A DNA stretch of 64,000 bases from Pseudomonas sp. p1(2021b). Its GTDB lineage: Bacteria > Pseudomonadota > Gammaproteobacteria > Pseudomonadales > Pseudomonadaceae. Of this stretch, positions 23,438 to 32,429 are shown piece after piece (position 1 is the stretch's first letter; each line of letters opens with the position of its first letter). The notes under the pieces were generated by a model. It did no database searches. It worked only from the letters and a program-made list of their open reading frames with translations, and had not been told where the DNA came from. Made by a program: the position numbers and the translations under genes. Location: contig NZ_CP083746.1 of the NCBI RefSeq assembly GCF_020151015.1, positions 2,757,001 to 2,821,000 on the forward strand. The letters run 5' to 3'.

Positions 23438-26400
23438 TCAGCGCCGCTGCATGGTCCTGCCGATTGCGCCGTCAGGGCGTAGGTCCATGCTCAACAGCTT
23501 TCGGTACTTGGCCTCTACAAAAGCCCCAATCTCTTTACCGAACTGCCCGAGCATCGGGCTGCTCGACTCCATCTGACTGGAGCCATCGCTATTGATTGTG
23601 ATGCTCACGCTCACTGTCGATCCAGAGCCTAGCCCGCCTCCTGCGCTCGCCAGCGCTGCCGGAGTGGAAGCCGGGCCAAGAGGCGTAATGCTTCCTCCCT
23701 CACTACCCATCATCAGATAGGTTTTGCCGCCTTGGTTGAGCAATTCAGGGCCTAGCTCGTTGACTTGGTAGAGCGACCTTGCCGCCACTGGGCCGCCGGC
23801 CGCGCGCTGACCAGAAACGAAGTTATCCATGATCCCTGGGCTATATCCGGCCTGAGTCGAACCAGCCGAGGATGGACCACCACCAAAGTACGCAGCCGCC
23901 GCAGTGCTCCCCCAACTGACCAGGCTGCCGAGCAAGCCCGACGCCGCACGCTGGGTCTCGATGCGCACCATGTCGGCCAGAATCGACTTGGTAAGGTCTG
24001 CGAACGAAAACTTCCCGGTCATGGCGAAGTTGACGATCGAATCCTCCATGCTGGAGAAAGCATTGGTGAACAGGCTTTTCGTCTGCCCGGCCACATCCCG
24101 CGCCTGCTCCAAGTAATTCTGGAATGCCGAGGACGCACCCTTGCGCCAATCGCCCTGCGCGGCCGTCATCTGGTCGTAGTTGGCGATGGTCGTTTCCTGA
24201 AGGTCCCTTTCGGTCTTGTTCAGAGCTGCCAGCTTCTGGTTGTACTCCTCGAGGCTCATACCTCGGGAGCCGTCACCATACTGGTTGGCCAGCTCCAATC
24301 GCTGCTGGTTCATGCGATCGGTAATGCCGTTCTGCTGATCCTGCAGCCCGCGTTGACGGTCACCAAGACCCAGGCCGTCGACCGCGCGCAGTCCTTGCAA
24401 CCTAAGCGCTGCGACCTGCTGGTCGAGAGCGTCGGTATAGGTCTGCACTGCCCTGGCCTGCTTGGCCAGCCTGCCCTGTTCATTGGTCGCCAGCACCGCA
24501 AGCTCGCTGTCGGCGTCCTTCTGCGCCTTTACCATGGCTGCCCGTGCATCGGCGATCTTCTGGTCCAGCTGGATGCGCTGCTGGGCACTGGTGCTGCTGA
24601 GCCCTTTGGCATCCTCCAGGGCCTTGATCTCAGCCTCATAGGCGTTGGTGATCTCGGCCTTCTGCTGTTCGATGATTGCAGCGCGCTGGGCGGCATACGA
24701 CTCCTGGGAGATCAGGCCCGCCTTCTGTGCAGCGTCCAGTTCCTTCTGGTGGTTCTTGTACTCAGCCAGAATGGCATCCAGTGCGTTCTTCCGGTCGTTG
24801 AACCCAGAAAGGTCAACCGATCCAGTCCGACCAGGAGTGTCCTTGAACTGCTTGGCGATGTCGGCCTGCACCCGTGCGATGTTTTCCGGCTTCAGCCGCT
24901 CATCATTCGGGTTGACCTTGCGGATCGCATCCAAGGAGTTTTTGTATTCCTTCAGCGCATCGGCACGTTTTTCGGCGTTGGTCCTAGCGGATTTTTCCAG
25001 GGCGTCGATCTTGCCGATGGCAACAATGGCCGCCTGTTGCTGCTGAGCGTCCCGCTCGCGCGCCTTGGCAATTTTCTCCTGCGTATCTCGCTGCTGAATC
25101 AGAGCTTTCAGCTGGAGTTCATATGGTTCCGTTGTCCATCCTTGAGCGCGCCGCTTGCTGATATTCTCGGTTAGATCTGCGATCTGCTGCTGAAGCGTAT
25201 CCTCGCGCCCGATGTCAGCAACCGCATCCCACGCCTCTTTAGCCCCTGATGCTACAGCTTTCCAGCCTCGCTCCCAGATCGACAGGTTCTCTGTAACTTC
25301 TTTGCTGCGGTTCTTGATGGTATCGACGTAGGTATCGGTGAGTAGCTTGGCGGCCCCGATGGTGTCGCCCTGCTCCTTCAATGCGACGATCTGCGAGTAG
25401 GTCGCCGCCGTGAGGAAGTTGTACTGCTCATTGAGGTCTTTTGCCGCTGCCACCGGGTCCTTGCCGATCTTCACGAATTCGGCGACGGTCTCCTCTACTG
25501 CCCGGCCAGTCGCCGAACGCCACTCAAGAGTGGCCTCCGTGATCCCAACGAAGCTATCGGAGGCAATCTTTCCGCTGTCCGCCAGTTGAGTGAGCACCTC
25601 GGACGCCGCACTAGTGGTTCCGATGGTGGCGGCAACCTCGCGCGCCATTCCGGAAAGCCGATCGGAGGTTGTCCCGGCGGCGTTGCCAGTCATGATCAGC
25701 GCTTTTTGGAACCTGACAGCCTCCTCGCTCCCCGAGTAATAGGCATATCCCAGAACGGCAGCCGCTGCTGCAGCAACGGTGAACGGGTTGACCAGGCCGA
25801 GGATGTAGCCGCCCAGCGCCTTGGCCGCCGGCCCAATCCCGCCGAACATGTCCTTGAGTTGGCCGCCTTGCTGCAACGCAACCATCATGATTGGCTGCCC
25901 AGCCGCAATGGATGTGAAGATGTCAGTAAACTGCGCAGGGACACCACGCAGCGCGGCCGCCGTGGCCTTAGCCGTCATGCCGGTTTTGCTAAGTGCGGTA
26001 TCGGCGCCACCCAGAGCAGTGCGCGCCTGGTCGATTTTCGCCTGGTACTCGCCAAAGGTTTCGGCATCAAGCGCGCCACTGGTGCGGAAGCTCTTCAGCT
26101 TCTGCTCCATTGCATCGAGGCGACTCATTGCCGCGACGGTCGGGTCAATCTTGCCCAGCAACTCCTCGAGCGCCTGACCTTGCTCTCTATGCGCGCCGGC
26201 GGCTTTCTTCGCTGCCTCCGCCTGGCGCTCCTCCGTGGCGATGAGAGCCTGAGCCCGGCTGTTGATGGCCGCCTGACGGCTTGCACTGTCTGACAGCACA
26301 GCATTCGCCCGGGCGGAGACCTCGGCGCTCTGCTCGGTCGCCCTGTTCAGCGACTGCACGTACTGACTAGCCTCCAGAGAGGCCTTGGCCACGGCAAGAA

Positions 26401-26815
26401 TCCTGGCCTGTTGCTCTTCGGCAGACTCCGCGGCGCGCAGGCCGGCCTGGGCGCCGGAATCCGTGGCGCTGGTGAGTGCCTCCTGAACCTTGCTCGCCTG
26501 CGCGGCCTCAGTCCGGAACGCCCCCATATTGGCTGCGGCGCTGCTGAAGGCCGTGGAAGCGCTGGTAACAGCGCGCCCAACGGTGGCCATCTGCTGCGCC
26601 AACTCGGCCTGCTTGGCGTTGAGCGCCTGCAGCTCCTGAACGATCTGCCGCGTGTCACCCTGCAGGCTGCCCAAGGCAGTCTCCCAGGCGCGCCCAGTTC
26701 GTCCAGCCGACTCCTCGCTGCGCTTGCCGGCGTCCGTCAGCTGATCAAGGTTGTCCTTGGCTTCGACGGCATCCCCAGACTCGATCTGGATACCGAGAGA
26801 GGCAATGGTAGTCAT
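23438..26815 (-). CDS. Tape measure protein (lambda gpH type)
   Basis: A 1125-residue protein that sets tail length. It begins MTTIASLGIQIESGDAVEAK, is dominated by Ala/Gln/Glu coiled coil (~50-260 and ~570-860) and has hydrophobic stretches near 330-360 (YILGLVNPFTVAAAAAAVLGYAYY). The C-terminal domain contains ASSAFQNYLEQARDVAGQTKSLFTNAFSSMEDSIVNF, the typical gpH C-terminal block. By the usual ~1.5 angstrom per residue the tail should be roughly 170 nm. The frame is uninterrupted. Confidence 0.95.
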   Translation of the reverse strand: MTTIASLGIQIESGDAVEAKDNLDQLTDAGKRSEESAGRTGRAWETALGSLQGDTRQIVQELQALNAKQAELAQQMATVGRAVTSASTAFSSAAANMGAFRTEAAQASKVQEALTSATDSGAQAGLRAAESAEEQQARILAVAKASLEASQYVQSLNRATEQSAEVSARANAVLSDSASRQAAINSRAQALIATEERQAEAAKKAAGAHREQGQALEELLGKIDPTVAAMSRLDAMEQKLKSFRTSGALDAETFGEYQAKIDQARTALGGADTALSKTGMTAKATAAALRGVPAQFTDIFTSIAAGQPIMMVALQQGGQLKDMFGGIGPAAKALGGYILGLVNPFTVAAAAAAVLGYAYYSGSEEAVRFQKALIMTGNAAGTTSDRLSGMAREVAATIGTTSAASEVLTQLADSGKIASDSFVGITEATLEWRSATGRAVEETVAEFVKIGKDPVAAAKDLNEQYNFLTAATYSQIVALKEQGDTIGAAKLLTDTYVDTIKNRSKEVTENLSIWERGWKAVASGAKEAWDAVADIGREDTLQQQIADLTENISKRRAQGWTTEPYELQLKALIQQRDTQEKIAKARERDAQQQQAAIVAIGKIDALEKSARTNAEKRADALKEYKNSLDAIRKVNPNDERLKPENIARVQADIAKQFKDTPGRTGSVDLSGFNDRKNALDAILAEYKNHQKELDAAQKAGLISQESYAAQRAAIIEQQKAEITNAYEAEIKALEDAKGLSSTSAQQRIQLDQKIADARAAMVKAQKDADSELAVLATNEQGRLAKQARAVQTYTDALDQQVAALRLQGLRAVDGLGLGDRQRGLQDQQNGITDRMNQQRLELANQYGDGSRGMSLEEYNQKLAALNKTERDLQETTIANYDQMTAAQGDWRKGASSAFQNYLEQARDVAGQTKSLFTNAFSSMEDSIVNFAMTGKFSFADLTKSILADMVRIETQRAASGLLGSLVSWGSTAAAAYFGGGPSSAGSTQAGYSPGIMDNFVSGQRAAGGPVAARSLYQVNELGPELLNQGGKTYLMMGSEGGSITPLGPASTPAALASAGGGLGSGSTVSVSITINSDGSSQMESSSPMLGQFGKEIGAFVEAKYRKLLSMDLRPDGAIGRTMQRR

Positions 26816-26818
26816 GAT

Positions 26819-27136
26819 CTACTCCATCATTTCGGCCATGACGGCCAAGGCCTCAACCTCCATAACGCGGAGATCGGGGAAAATGTCGGTGAGGTCGCGG
26901 CGCTTGATGCCGAGCATTGAGGCGGTTGCAGGGATGGCGGTGTAGTCCAGGCCTGACGGGCCGCCCGAAGCCACCCGCCACTGCGTGCCCAGCGCATCGA
27001 ACAGGCGGAAGGCAGGCCATGAATCTGGCCAGACCTCCACTACCTCCTCCTCGATGTCATCAAGGGTCAGCCCCAGCGCCGCCAGTTGCTCGGCGGATGG
27101 GCCTCGTTCATAGCAGGCCCGGGCCGCCGCCTTCAG
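26819..27136 (-). CDS. T-part of the gpGT frameshift protein
   Basis: This frame has no start of its own that explains its conservation. Read from the slippery site it begins LKAAARACYERGPSAEQLAA and runs 105 residues to MAEMME, a DUF1799-like tail chaperone domain. It is reached by -1 frameshifting on GGGAAAC at 27136-27142, giving a fusion of ~232 residues (27516 to 26819). In lambda the GT fusion recruits tube subunits onto the tape measure. Confidence 0.85.
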   Translation of the reverse strand: MKAAARACYERGPSAEQLAALGLTLDDIEEEVVEVWPDSWPAFRLFDALGTQWRVASGGPSGLDYTAIPATASMLGIKRRDLTDIFPDLRVMEVEALAVMAEMME

Positions 27137-27516
27137 TTTCCCAAGCGGGCCGGGCTGTAGGCGGCTTGGTAGGCGTCGATTACTGCCTTCGGCGCGCCGG
27201 TACAGGTGCGCACCAGGTCTACGATGGCCTCGGTGCTGAACTCGTCCTCCAAGTCCCAGCCTGTGACGATCTCGCCCAGTTGCTCGGCCTGCAGGGCGAT
27301 TTCACCGGTAGTGACCTCCTCCCAAGTCGCGCCGTCCTTCTGGGCCTTTTCCGCCCAGGCGTCGCGCGCCTTGTTCCAGCGGTCGAACATTGCGGACAGG
27401 GCCACGCGGTCCATATAGCGGAACTGAAATTCCACCGGCACCGGCTCGGCACCAATACGCGGAACCTGCACCACAGCAGCGAAAGTGGGGTTCTGCGCGA
27501 TCTTGATCTTCGCCAT
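27133..27516 (-). CDS. Tail assembly chaperone G
   Basis: A 127-residue protein (MAKIKIAQNPTFAAVV) in gpG position between tail tube and tape measure. The last codons before its stop are part of the slippery heptamer, so most ribosomes make G and a minority the GT fusion. It is acidic and helical as expected for a tape-measure chaperone and is absent from virions in lambda. Confidence 0.9.
   Translation of the reverse strand: MAKIKIAQNPTFAAVVQVPRIGAEPVPVEFQFRYMDRVALSAMFDRWNKARDAWAEKAQKDGATWEEVTTGEIALQAEQLGEIVTGWDLEDEFSTEAIVDLVRTCTGAPKAVIDAYQAAYSPARLGN
27136..27142 (-). promoter_or_regulatory. Programmed -1 ribosomal frameshift site
   Basis: The minus strand reads TTG GGA AAC TGA in the G frame, so G GGA AAC is an X XXY YYZ slippery heptamer with correct phasing, directly before the stop. 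Slipping back one base opens the T frame. Lambda uses GGGAAAG in the same gene pair. Confidence 0.9.
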
Positions 27517-27525
27517 GAGGGCTCC

Positions 27526-28179
27526 TTACGCGCTGTAACGGGTTGGACGACCGGACAGGCCAACGCTGATGGTGCGGGTCATCAACTGGTTGCGCTCCAT
27601 CGTCGGTGTGCTGGTGATGCTGACATAGCCAGGCATCAGGATCTGGCCGCCACCGGGCAGTTTCAGCCGAATCACGGTCAGCTCCTTGGAGTCGTCATAG
27701 CCTTCAACGACCGGTACGTAGAGGGCCGATGGTTGGTCCTCGACCGTCACCGATACGCTGATTGGGTTGCGGTTGGTTGGGAACTGCAGGTCGTCGTCGT
27801 TCTCGAGGTAGCCGACGGTGAGGAACTGCTGCTCACCACCGGAAACGGTGAAGCCGGTCACCTTCGAGATCTGGGTCCAGCCCGACACAGGGATCACGGA
27901 ACCGGCACCGGCGCCAGCGGTGTAACGGTCGGTATTGGTGGTATCCAGGCCGGCGAGCGAGAACGCATCCGTGGTGACGTTGGTAGCCTTCGCGGCGCGG
28001 TCATTGATGAGGGCCCAGCCGGAGCTGATCAGCAGAATATCGTCGGCATCGAGGCCATGACCCACCGAGCTCGCCACTGGTGGCTTTGCATTGGTCAGGG
28101 CAGTGACAGGCACGGCAGTGCCCAGAGTGCTGGCGATCTCCAGCACAGAACCGTTTGGCAGCGGGATGCGTGCGGCCAT
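27526..28179 (-). CDS. Major tail (tube) protein
   Basis: A 217-residue beta-rich protein (MAARIPLPNGSVLEIASTLG) from the ATG at 28179 with AGAGGAAA upstream. It lies between the tail terminator and gpG, the tube position in siphoviruses. The N-terminal LTNAKPPVASSVGHGLDADD segment resembles gpV-like tube proteins of Pseudomonas phages. No C-terminal Ig-like domain is evident. Confidence 0.85.
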   Translation of the reverse strand: MAARIPLPNGSVLEIASTLGTAVPVTALTNAKPPVASSVGHGLDADDILLISSGWALINDRAAKATNVTTDAFSLAGLDTTNTDRYTAGAGAGSVIPVSGWTQISKVTGFTVSGGEQQFLTVGYLENDDDLQFPTNRNPISVSVTVEDQPSALYVPVVEGYDDSKELTVIRLKLPGGGQILMPGYVSITSTPTMERNQLMTRTISVGLSGRPTRYSA

Positions 28180-28217
28180 GTGTATTTCCTCTTGGTAGCC
28201 CGCCGGGCGGCGGTTGG

Positions 28218-28646
28218 TTATGCCCCAGCGGGCGGTTGGTCCGCGACGCCGCGGTAGGTGAAGCTGGCCGGGACCGTGTAGGTCGCCGACTCGGTGATGG
28301 TTGGGCCCTGGTCGACTGGCTCGGTGACTAGGCCCTCGAATCCGTTGCGGCTGAGTTCCGAATCCACCCGGAAGAGGCTCGAAAGCTCTCCTACCAGCGT
28401 CTCGGCGATTACCAGAGGCTGGCCCGCTGGGCAAACGATGCTGACCTGATAGACGCCGCTATATTCGTAAGCCTCGCCGCCTAGGTAGCGACAGGTCGTG
28501 CTCGCCGGTAGCTGGAAGGCACGAAGGTAAGTCTCGCCAGCCACGGCCTCGAACTCCTCTTCGAAGTTGGCCACGCGAATCGGGCGCTCCGCTGCCCAAG
28601 TTACGAGCTTGGCCTCGATGGCCTGCCGGGCTCGTGCTTGGCTCAT
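28218..28646 (-). CDS. Tail terminator protein (gpU-like)
   Basis: A 142-residue protein with an N-terminal helix (SQARARQAIEAKLVTWAAE) and alternating strands, typical of phage tail terminators (DUF4128-like). It caps the tube and joins it to the head. Its start overlaps the preceding stop as ATGA, and it sits between the gp10-like gene and the tube gene. Confidence 0.8.
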   Translation of the reverse strand: MSQARARQAIEAKLVTWAAERPIRVANFEEEFEAVAGETYLRAFQLPASTTCRYLGGEAYEYSGVYQVSIVCPAGQPLVIAETLVGELSSLFRVDSELSRNGFEGLVTEPVDQGPTITESATYTVPASFTYRGVADQPPAGA

Positions 28647-29317
28647 ACTCTGTTGTTCCTTATTGCTTCTTCGACAATGCCTTGAAAGCGATCCAGCGTG
28701 ACCCGGACCATGCCCCTAGGCGCCTGCGTTGAGTGACCGTACTCCAACGGAATCGCATACGGCAGGTTGTTCACGATGTACGCCGTTTGGCCGATGGTCA
28801 GCGCCTGGACCTGGGCCATCAGCTCGGCAATTGTCTCGCTGCCAGACGGATCGATGCGGTCGAGTTCCTCGGTCGCCGGAGAGTCAATGGAGAACTGCCA
28901 GTTTCCCCGGAACCGCCCGCCAACATAGCCCTGGCCCGCAACCAGGCCGTTCACAGCGAAGTTCTGCTCGCGCTCGGTCTTGGTCAGGGGTTTGGCGTAC
29001 TTCACGCCTTTACGCAGCCTGCCGGCCTTGGTGAAGTTGTCCTGGTTCAGGTTGATCAGGGTGTTGCGTACCGCAACTTTGAAGTCGTAATCGTCGGCGG
29101 CCCTGGTCGCCTTCGCCCGGTGAGCCACGTTGACTGCCCACAGCTCCGGGTTGCCTACCGGCGACATGCGGATAACGCTGCTGCCGATCTCGATCACGAT
29201 CTCGCGGAAGGTAGCGTCAAGGGCTTGCTCTGCCTGTTCGGCGAACGCCCGGATAGCCTCCGCGAAGCCGCCCTGCAAGCCGCCATAGCGCTGGGTCATG
29301 TGTGAGCCGCGTGGCAT
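28643..29317 (-). CDS. Head-tail joining protein (HK97 gp10/lambda gpZ-like)
   Basis: A 224-residue protein in the position of HK97 gp10 or lambda gpZ. The RFRGNWQFSIDSPATEELDRID region and the C-terminal NNLPYAIPLEYGHSTQAPRGMVRVT are hallmarks of the gp10-like tail completion family. An internal ATG at 29299 (MTQRYGG) is an alternative start. Confidence 0.82.
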   Translation of the reverse strand: MPRGSHMTQRYGGLQGGFAEAIRAFAEQAEQALDATFREIVIEIGSSVIRMSPVGNPELWAVNVAHRAKATRAADDYDFKVAVRNTLINLNQDNFTKAGRLRKGVKYAKPLTKTEREQNFAVNGLVAGQGYVGGRFRGNWQFSIDSPATEELDRIDPSGSETIAELMAQVQALTIGQTAYIVNNLPYAIPLEYGHSTQAPRGMVRVTLDRFQGIVEEAIRNNRV

Positions 29318-29318
29318 G

Positions 29319-29711
29319 TCACTTCCTCAGCTGGATTGTCCATGTGGCTTTGGCCGGGTCCTCGGAGACATTGAGCGCGCGATAGCCGCTCACTTGGTCG
29401 CCGATTTTGGGCGCCGCCGGGGTATCGGTGACAGCACCGCCCTCCTCCTCGAACAGCTCGTTCTGGAGCACCAGCAGCCTCACATCCTCGGATTGGATGC
29501 GTGTGCCGTCGATTTCCTTCGCCAGATAGCTGCCGAACACCCCGCGACCGGAGTAAAGGATCGTTGTGGCAGGCACTGTGCCGCCGATTTCCGGGTCATA
29601 GCCACCCTTGATAGTGCGAATCCCGGCTACCGGCTTGACTGTGTCGGCCAGGCCGTCTGGATCATCGAACGCCTCCGCCAGCTCGGCCTGCAGTTCTTCG
29701 CGCATGCCCAT
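29319..29711 (-). CDS. Head-tail connector-region protein
   Basis: A 130-residue protein (MGMREELQAELAEAFDDPDGLADTV) with a helical N-terminus and a beta-rich remainder. It lies between the adaptor at 29715 and the gp10-like gene, where head-tail stopper proteins are encoded. The family is not certain from sequence. Confidence 0.65.
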   Translation of the reverse strand: MGMREELQAELAEAFDDPDGLADTVKPVAGIRTIKGGYDPEIGGTVPATTILYSGRGVFGSYLAKEIDGTRIQSEDVRLLVLQNELFEEEGGAVTDTPAAPKIGDQVSGYRALNVSEDPAKATWTIQLRK

Positions 29712-29714
29712 GGG

Positions 29715-30092
29715 TCAGATCCTCTTGAGCATTACGGTGCCCGCGCGGCGGGTCCAGGGCGCGATGAGGTCGAGGGCGAAGTTCTCACCGGTCGACCGAT
29801 CGACAGAGCCCGCGACGTAGGTCTTGCTGGTCGAGGTGCCAGCCTGGGCCGACACCGTCTTGCTCTGCACCTCGCGCTGGGTGTCCTTGTAGAGCTTGCC
29901 TTCGGCGGCGAGCTTGGCGACCTGCGCGCCAGCGGTCACGATGGCATCCGGCACCGGAATGGGTACCGCCCGCTTGATCTTGGCCGTGAGCCAGGCATTG
30001 GCCATGTTCACGGCAAGGACTGCATCACCGGCACCAGCCCACCCCTGGCCAAGCTTTTCGTCAACGTCAGCGACAGTGATGAAGTCGGTCAT
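29715..30092 (-). CDS. Head completion/adaptor protein
   Basis: A 125-residue protein (MTDFITVADVDEKLGQGW) resembling phage proteins often labelled DnaT-like but located in head-tail joining operons. Helices line the N-terminal half, and the C-terminus has SKTYVAGSVDRSTGENFALDLIAPW. Given the location it is most likely the adaptor under the portal rather than a DnaT homologue. Confidence 0.7.
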   Translation of the reverse strand: MTDFITVADVDEKLGQGWAGAGDAVLAVNMANAWLTAKIKRAVPIPVPDAIVTAGAQVAKLAAEGKLYKDTQREVQSKTVSAQAGTSTSKTYVAGSVDRSTGENFALDLIAPWTRRAGTVMLKRI

Positions 30093-30095
30093 GGC

Positions 30096-30533
30096 TTAGT
30101 CCTTCGGAATCAGGGCCTGCAGCTCGGGCTTGTTGAGGGCTGGATCGAAGGTGATGCCCTGGTCCGTCAACCACTCTTTGAGTTCCGGCACCTTCATCTT
30201 GTGAGGGTCAGTCTCGGGAGCGCCGTCGCCCTCCTCCTCCAGCGCTTTGGCGATCTCTGCCGCAGTACTGGTGGCGGCATATCCAGCAGGTGGGTACGCC
30301 GACGCCTTGTAACCCTCCGCTACCCACTGGGCGATGGTCGGGCCGTCCAGGCGCAGGCCTTCTTCGATCTCGCTTACGCTGATGCCCTGTCGCTGGTAAG
30401 CCTCACTGATGTGCGGGGCATCGCCCTGCACGGAAACCGAGGTAGCTCCGTCGATAACGCCGAAGAACTGGTCCAGGCGGCGATAGCAGGTGCCGCGCTC
30501 GCTGCCTGGAGTATTGGTGTAAATGACTTTCAT
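30096..30533 (-). CDS. Head-region protein with C-terminal HeH/LEM domain
   Basis: A 145-residue protein. The last ~35 residues (KMKVPELKEWLTDQGITFDP followed by ALNKPELQALI) form a HeH/LEM-type helix-extension-helix DNA-binding module, seen in phage head proteins. An Ala/Glu-rich linker precedes it. It follows the capsid gene and may contact packaged DNA or the capsid interior. Confidence 0.72.
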   Translation of the reverse strand: MKVIYTNTPGSERGTCYRRLDQFFGVIDGATSVSVQGDAPHISEAYQRQGISVSEIEEGLRLDGPTIAQWVAEGYKASAYPPAGYAATSTAAEIAKALEEEGDGAPETDPHKMKVPELKEWLTDQGITFDPALNKPELQALIPKD

Positions 30534-30580
30534 GGTGAGCTCCTGCGCAGGGCTCCTGGTCGGCGCCCTGCATCATGGGA

Positions 30581-31558
30581 TCAAGGGGTGGCGGTGCCGC
30601 TGATGACCGCGGCGAACGGAACCTGCTTGCGGTCGAACACGCGCTTCCAGTTGGCCGCAGCGGCGTACTGGGTGGCGGTCGGGCTCAAGTTGCGGTTGTC
30701 GCTGCCCTGCCAGCTGAAGCCGGCCGGCTGCAGGATGTAAGTCTTGCGCTCCCACAACACCTCGGCGCCGCCGCCATTACCGCCATCCGGCTTGCGCTGC
30801 ATCTCGACCGGCATGTGCGGGCTGCCCTCGCCGTAGCCGAATGCGCCCTGACCGAAGAACAGCGACAGGTACTGTCCAGGGGCGTAGATCAGGCCGTCAT
30901 CCATGAAGACCGGCTTGCCCAGGTAGGTCGCCAGGATGATCTTGCCCTGCGAGTCGCGCAGATACTCGATCATGTCCTGCTTCACCATTTGGTTCATCAC
31001 GACCGAGTGCACACCGATTGCGGCGAACATGTCGGCGGCGTCACCAGCGGTGAAGGCAGCGTCTTGGAAGGCGTTTGCGCTGATCGATGCGCCCGCATCC
31101 TTCACCATGTCGCCGCCGTTGTTGGCGATGTTAGATGCAATCACGCCGCGGGCTGCGCCCATCAGGTAACGCTGCCACTGGCGGGTCCAGTAGGTACCGA
31201 AGCGGTTGCGGATGTGCTGCATCGGCTCGGAGTTGGCCAGCTCAGCGGTCAGATCGGATACGCCGTAGCCTTTGTTGAGATACAGGGTCCGGGCACGCAT
31301 GCTGCCCTGCTCGGCCTTGCCAACCTCACCCAGGTCGTCTGGATCGTCATTGGAGATGTTCGGCGCCTCATCGGCGTCGAGATCCTGCCAGTAGCTGATC
31401 TCGGAAGTGCCTTGGCCGTTCTTGGCGATGTCGTCCAGAGTCGCGGATCGGGTGATGATGCCGGACTCGTAGACGGCGGTCTTCTCTGGGGAGTTCACCG
31501 GCTCAAGAGTGCCGTAGTAGTCGGAAACGAAGATGTCCGACAGTTGGGTAGATGCCAT
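30581..31558 (-). CDS. Major capsid protein
   Basis: A 325-residue protein placed between scaffold and head-tail genes. It contains ITRSATLDDIAKNGQGTSEISYWQDLD near the N-terminus, RNRFGTYWTRQWQRYLMGAARGVIASNI in the central helix, and a beta-rich C-terminus with WKRVFDRKQVPFAAVI. This matches the major capsid family of Pseudomonas siphoviruses with the HK97 fold. No prohead protease gene is present; a separate scaffold gene is used. Confidence 0.9.
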   Translation of the reverse strand: MASTQLSDIFVSDYYGTLEPVNSPEKTAVYESGIITRSATLDDIAKNGQGTSEISYWQDLDADEAPNISNDDPDDLGEVGKAEQGSMRARTLYLNKGYGVSDLTAELANSEPMQHIRNRFGTYWTRQWQRYLMGAARGVIASNIANNGGDMVKDAGASISANAFQDAAFTAGDAADMFAAIGVHSVVMNQMVKQDMIEYLRDSQGKIILATYLGKPVFMDDGLIYAPGQYLSLFFGQGAFGYGEGSPHMPVEMQRKPDGGNGGGAEVLWERKTYILQPAGFSWQGSDNRNLSPTATQYAAAANWKRVFDRKQVPFAAVISGTATP

Positions 31559-31561
31559 GGG

Positions 31562-32335
31562 TTAGGTTCCTCGGGTGGCTTGGAGTTTTTTGTACGCGTC
31601 GGGGTTGTCACGGGCGATCGCAGCGCGCTCGGCCTCGGTGTACTCGCCCCATTTCTTCGTGGCCTTGCCACCGTTGTCGCCGGTCTGCCCGGCACCCTGG
31701 GCCCTTGGCCACAGGTGGGAAGCGGTCTCGCGCAGCGATTCCGCCCATTCGAGGGGAGACAGTGGGGACTTGCCGTCCTTGCCGTAGATGACTTCGCCAT
31801 TACGGTCAAAGGCGACAGGCTCGCCGTCTTCGCTCAGTTTGAAGGTGCCACGGGCGCGGAGGATGATGTCTTCAGCAGCCTCGGGCAGCGCGCCGGCCTT
31901 GATGGCGGCTGCGCGGATGGAGTCAGCCAGCACCTTGTCGCTGTACTTGGCAGCGAAGGCTTCGGCCTTGTCGGCGCGCTCGTTAGCGGCCTTGACTTGC
32001 TTGTCCAGGTCAGTGCGCAGGCGCTCGGTGCGCCGGCTGATTACCTCGTCCAGCTTGCCCTCGGCGATCAGCCTGGTCTCTTCGTCCTGACCGGCCTTGG
32101 CCAGCAGGCCCTTGACAGCCTCGATGTCCAGGCCGTCGAACTGACCTTTCAGTTTGTCCAGCTCGGCCTTGATGGTCTTGTTGGAGCCGATCAGCTCGGT
32201 GTTTTTGGACTTGAGGCCAGAGACCTCACCATCCAGGAATTTCTGAACCTCGCCGCCCAGTGCTGCCTTCAGCGCGGCGGTTTGGCTTTCGTCGAGGGTG
32301 AGGCCGTGGGCGGCCGGGTCGAAGTCAAAAGGCAT
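31562..32335 (-). CDS. Capsid scaffolding protein
   Basis: A 257-residue protein, mostly coiled coil (residues ~20-140, with SGLKSKNTELIGSNKTIKAEL), ending in a Lys/Arg-rich tail (KKWGEYTEAERAAIARDNPDAYKKLQ). This is the layout of GP20-like phage scaffolds that direct capsid assembly and then leave. The ATG at 32335 lies inside the zone after a terminator and gives MPFDFDPAAHGL. Confidence 0.88.
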   Translation of the reverse strand: MPFDFDPAAHGLTLDESQTAALKAALGGEVQKFLDGEVSGLKSKNTELIGSNKTIKAELDKLKGQFDGLDIEAVKGLLAKAGQDEETRLIAEGKLDEVISRRTERLRTDLDKQVKAANERADKAEAFAAKYSDKVLADSIRAAAIKAGALPEAAEDIILRARGTFKLSEDGEPVAFDRNGEVIYGKDGKSPLSPLEWAESLRETASHLWPRAQGAGQTGDNGGKATKKWGEYTEAERAAIARDNPDAYKKLQATRGT

Positions 32336-32377
32336 GTGGCTATCCCCTGGGGATTGGTTGACCCGCCTGGCGGGCAT

Positions 32378-32400
32378 AAAAAACCCCGCACTTGGCGGGG
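32378..32400 (-). terminator. Intrinsic terminator before the scaffold gene
   Basis: CCCCGC and GCGGGG arms with a five-base loop, then six T residues on the minus strand. It lies 43 bases upstream of the scaffold start and just after the inserted gene at 32430-32855, so it probably belongs to that moron. Confidence 0.85.
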
Positions 32401-32429
32401 TTGGTGTAAATCCTTGCTTTCGCAGCAGA

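Noticed and set aside
23765..25174. 469-codon open frame on the plus strand inside the tape measure gene
   Set aside because: Antisense of a repetitive coiled-coil gene; composition rich in Leu, Arg and Gly without domain structure.
26917..28257. 446-codon plus-strand frame opposite the tail tube and gpG genes
   Set aside because: The minus-strand genes here, including the frameshift pair, are clearly real; this is their shadow.
29715..30092. Assignment as a DnaT-like replication protein
   Set aside because: The gene lies among head-tail joining genes, far from the replication block; an adaptor role is more likely.
29298..30740. 480-codon plus-strand frame opposite the head-tail genes
   Set aside because: Antisense shadow; the minus strand carries five standard head-tail genes with coupled starts.
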